A DNA stretch of 11,769 nucleotides from Methylocystaceae bacterium. GTDB lineage: Bacteria; Pseudomonadota; Alphaproteobacteria; Rhizobiales; Beijerinckiaceae. Numbering within the stretch: position 1 is the first letter of the stretch; each line of letters opens with the position of its first letter. The stretch is from positions 4,702-16,470 of the forward strand of contig PLZT01000607.1 in assembly GCA_003152255.1 (NCBI GenBank), in the 5' to 3' direction. Below, in pieces: positions 11,672 through 11,769 of this stretch. Both the position numbers and the translations under genes were made by a program. A model generated the notes under the pieces. The model was not told where the DNA came from, made no database searches, and saw only the letters and a list, made by a program, of their open reading frames with translations.

Positions 11672-11769
11672 GGCCTCATATAATACATCCCATAGGATGT
11701 GTCGAGGGCGATATTCCCAAAATCGTAAGTTACCACAAAACGGTCGGTTGCAGACGTGTTTTTACGCAT
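11668..11769 (-). other. Open frame from the right edge ending in ATGA overlap with the PIN gene
   Basis: A minus-strand frame is open from the window edge (ATG at 11769-11767 happens to be in frame) and encodes RNTSATDRFVVTYDFGNIAL-like sequence, with a stop at 11670-11668 that overlaps the PIN start codon. It could be the C-terminus of an upstream gene or chance. It conflicts with a clean promoter reading of the same stretch. Too short to judge. Confidence 0.2.
11677..11705 (-). promoter_or_regulatory. Promoter and embedded operator of the PIN/antitoxin operon
   Basis: On the minus strand TCGACA (11705-11700) and TATATG (11682-11677) are 17 bases apart. The inverted repeat ACATCC-TATG-GGATGT (11700-11685) occupies the spacer, a usual place for an antitoxin operator. 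The -10 ends 5 bases before ATG 11671, so the mRNA may be leaderless. Confidence 0.55.

Noticed and set aside
1..11769. CRISPR array, tRNA or rRNA genes
   Set aside because: No regularly spaced direct repeats, and no sequence I could recognise as tRNA or rRNA on either strand.

Overview
This window reads as part of an alphaproteobacterial secondary replicon (a repABC plasmid, or chromid-like element), probably from Hyphomicrobiales/Rhizobiales. The main evidence is a complete repA-repB-repC operon with the expected antisense-RNA locus between repB and repC, together with GC-rich coding sequence and alphaproteobacterial-style accessory genes. Genus cannot be fixed from the sequence.

Layout. 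(i) 1-557, minus: the N-terminal part of an unrecognised acidic protein that runs off the left edge. (ii) 600-2130: a C-terminal transposase remnant interrupted by a complete, apparently intact ISAs1-family insertion sequence (828-2044), with 25-bp inverted ends and a perfect 10-bp target duplication. (iii) 2137-3950, minus: a complete AbiE-type (type IV) toxin-antitoxin operon, antitoxin first, with overlapping genes and an inverted-repeat operator laid over its promoter. (iv) 3967-5629: decayed sequence. An IS6-family transposase is broken by a frameshift and an amber codon, a WGR-domain gene has lost its start, its signature W and its frame, and a convergent RNase HI gene is frameshifted. 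Between the last two sits a perfect 42-nt palindrome. Its 16-bp core and a second degenerate copy 79 bp away closely resemble the parS sites of repABC plasmids. (v) 5630-6005: the repA upstream region. (vi) 6012-9981, plus: repA (ParA-type ATPase), repB (ParB-type centromere-binding protein) and repC (initiator). A ctRNA promoter, transcript and terminator can be read on the minus strand between repB and repC, a hairpin sits over the repC ribosome-binding site, and a probable oriV lies in an AT-richer stretch inside repC. (vii) 10028-11705, minus: a PIN-domain toxin, a ribbon-helix-helix-like antitoxin and a serine resolvase with an unusual duplicated C-terminal DNA-binding region, possibly one transcription unit.

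How it fits together: repABC provides copy control and segregation, two toxin-antitoxin modules would stabilise inheritance (AbiE may also act against phage), and the resolvase could resolve plasmid multimers. Insertion sequences and broken genes mark the left half as an accessory zone. The least routine signals are the parS-like palindrome pair upstream of repA, the strand-specific (G-U wobble) ctRNA terminator, the operator/promoter overlaps of the two toxin-antitoxin operons, and the tandem C-terminal motifs of the resolvase.
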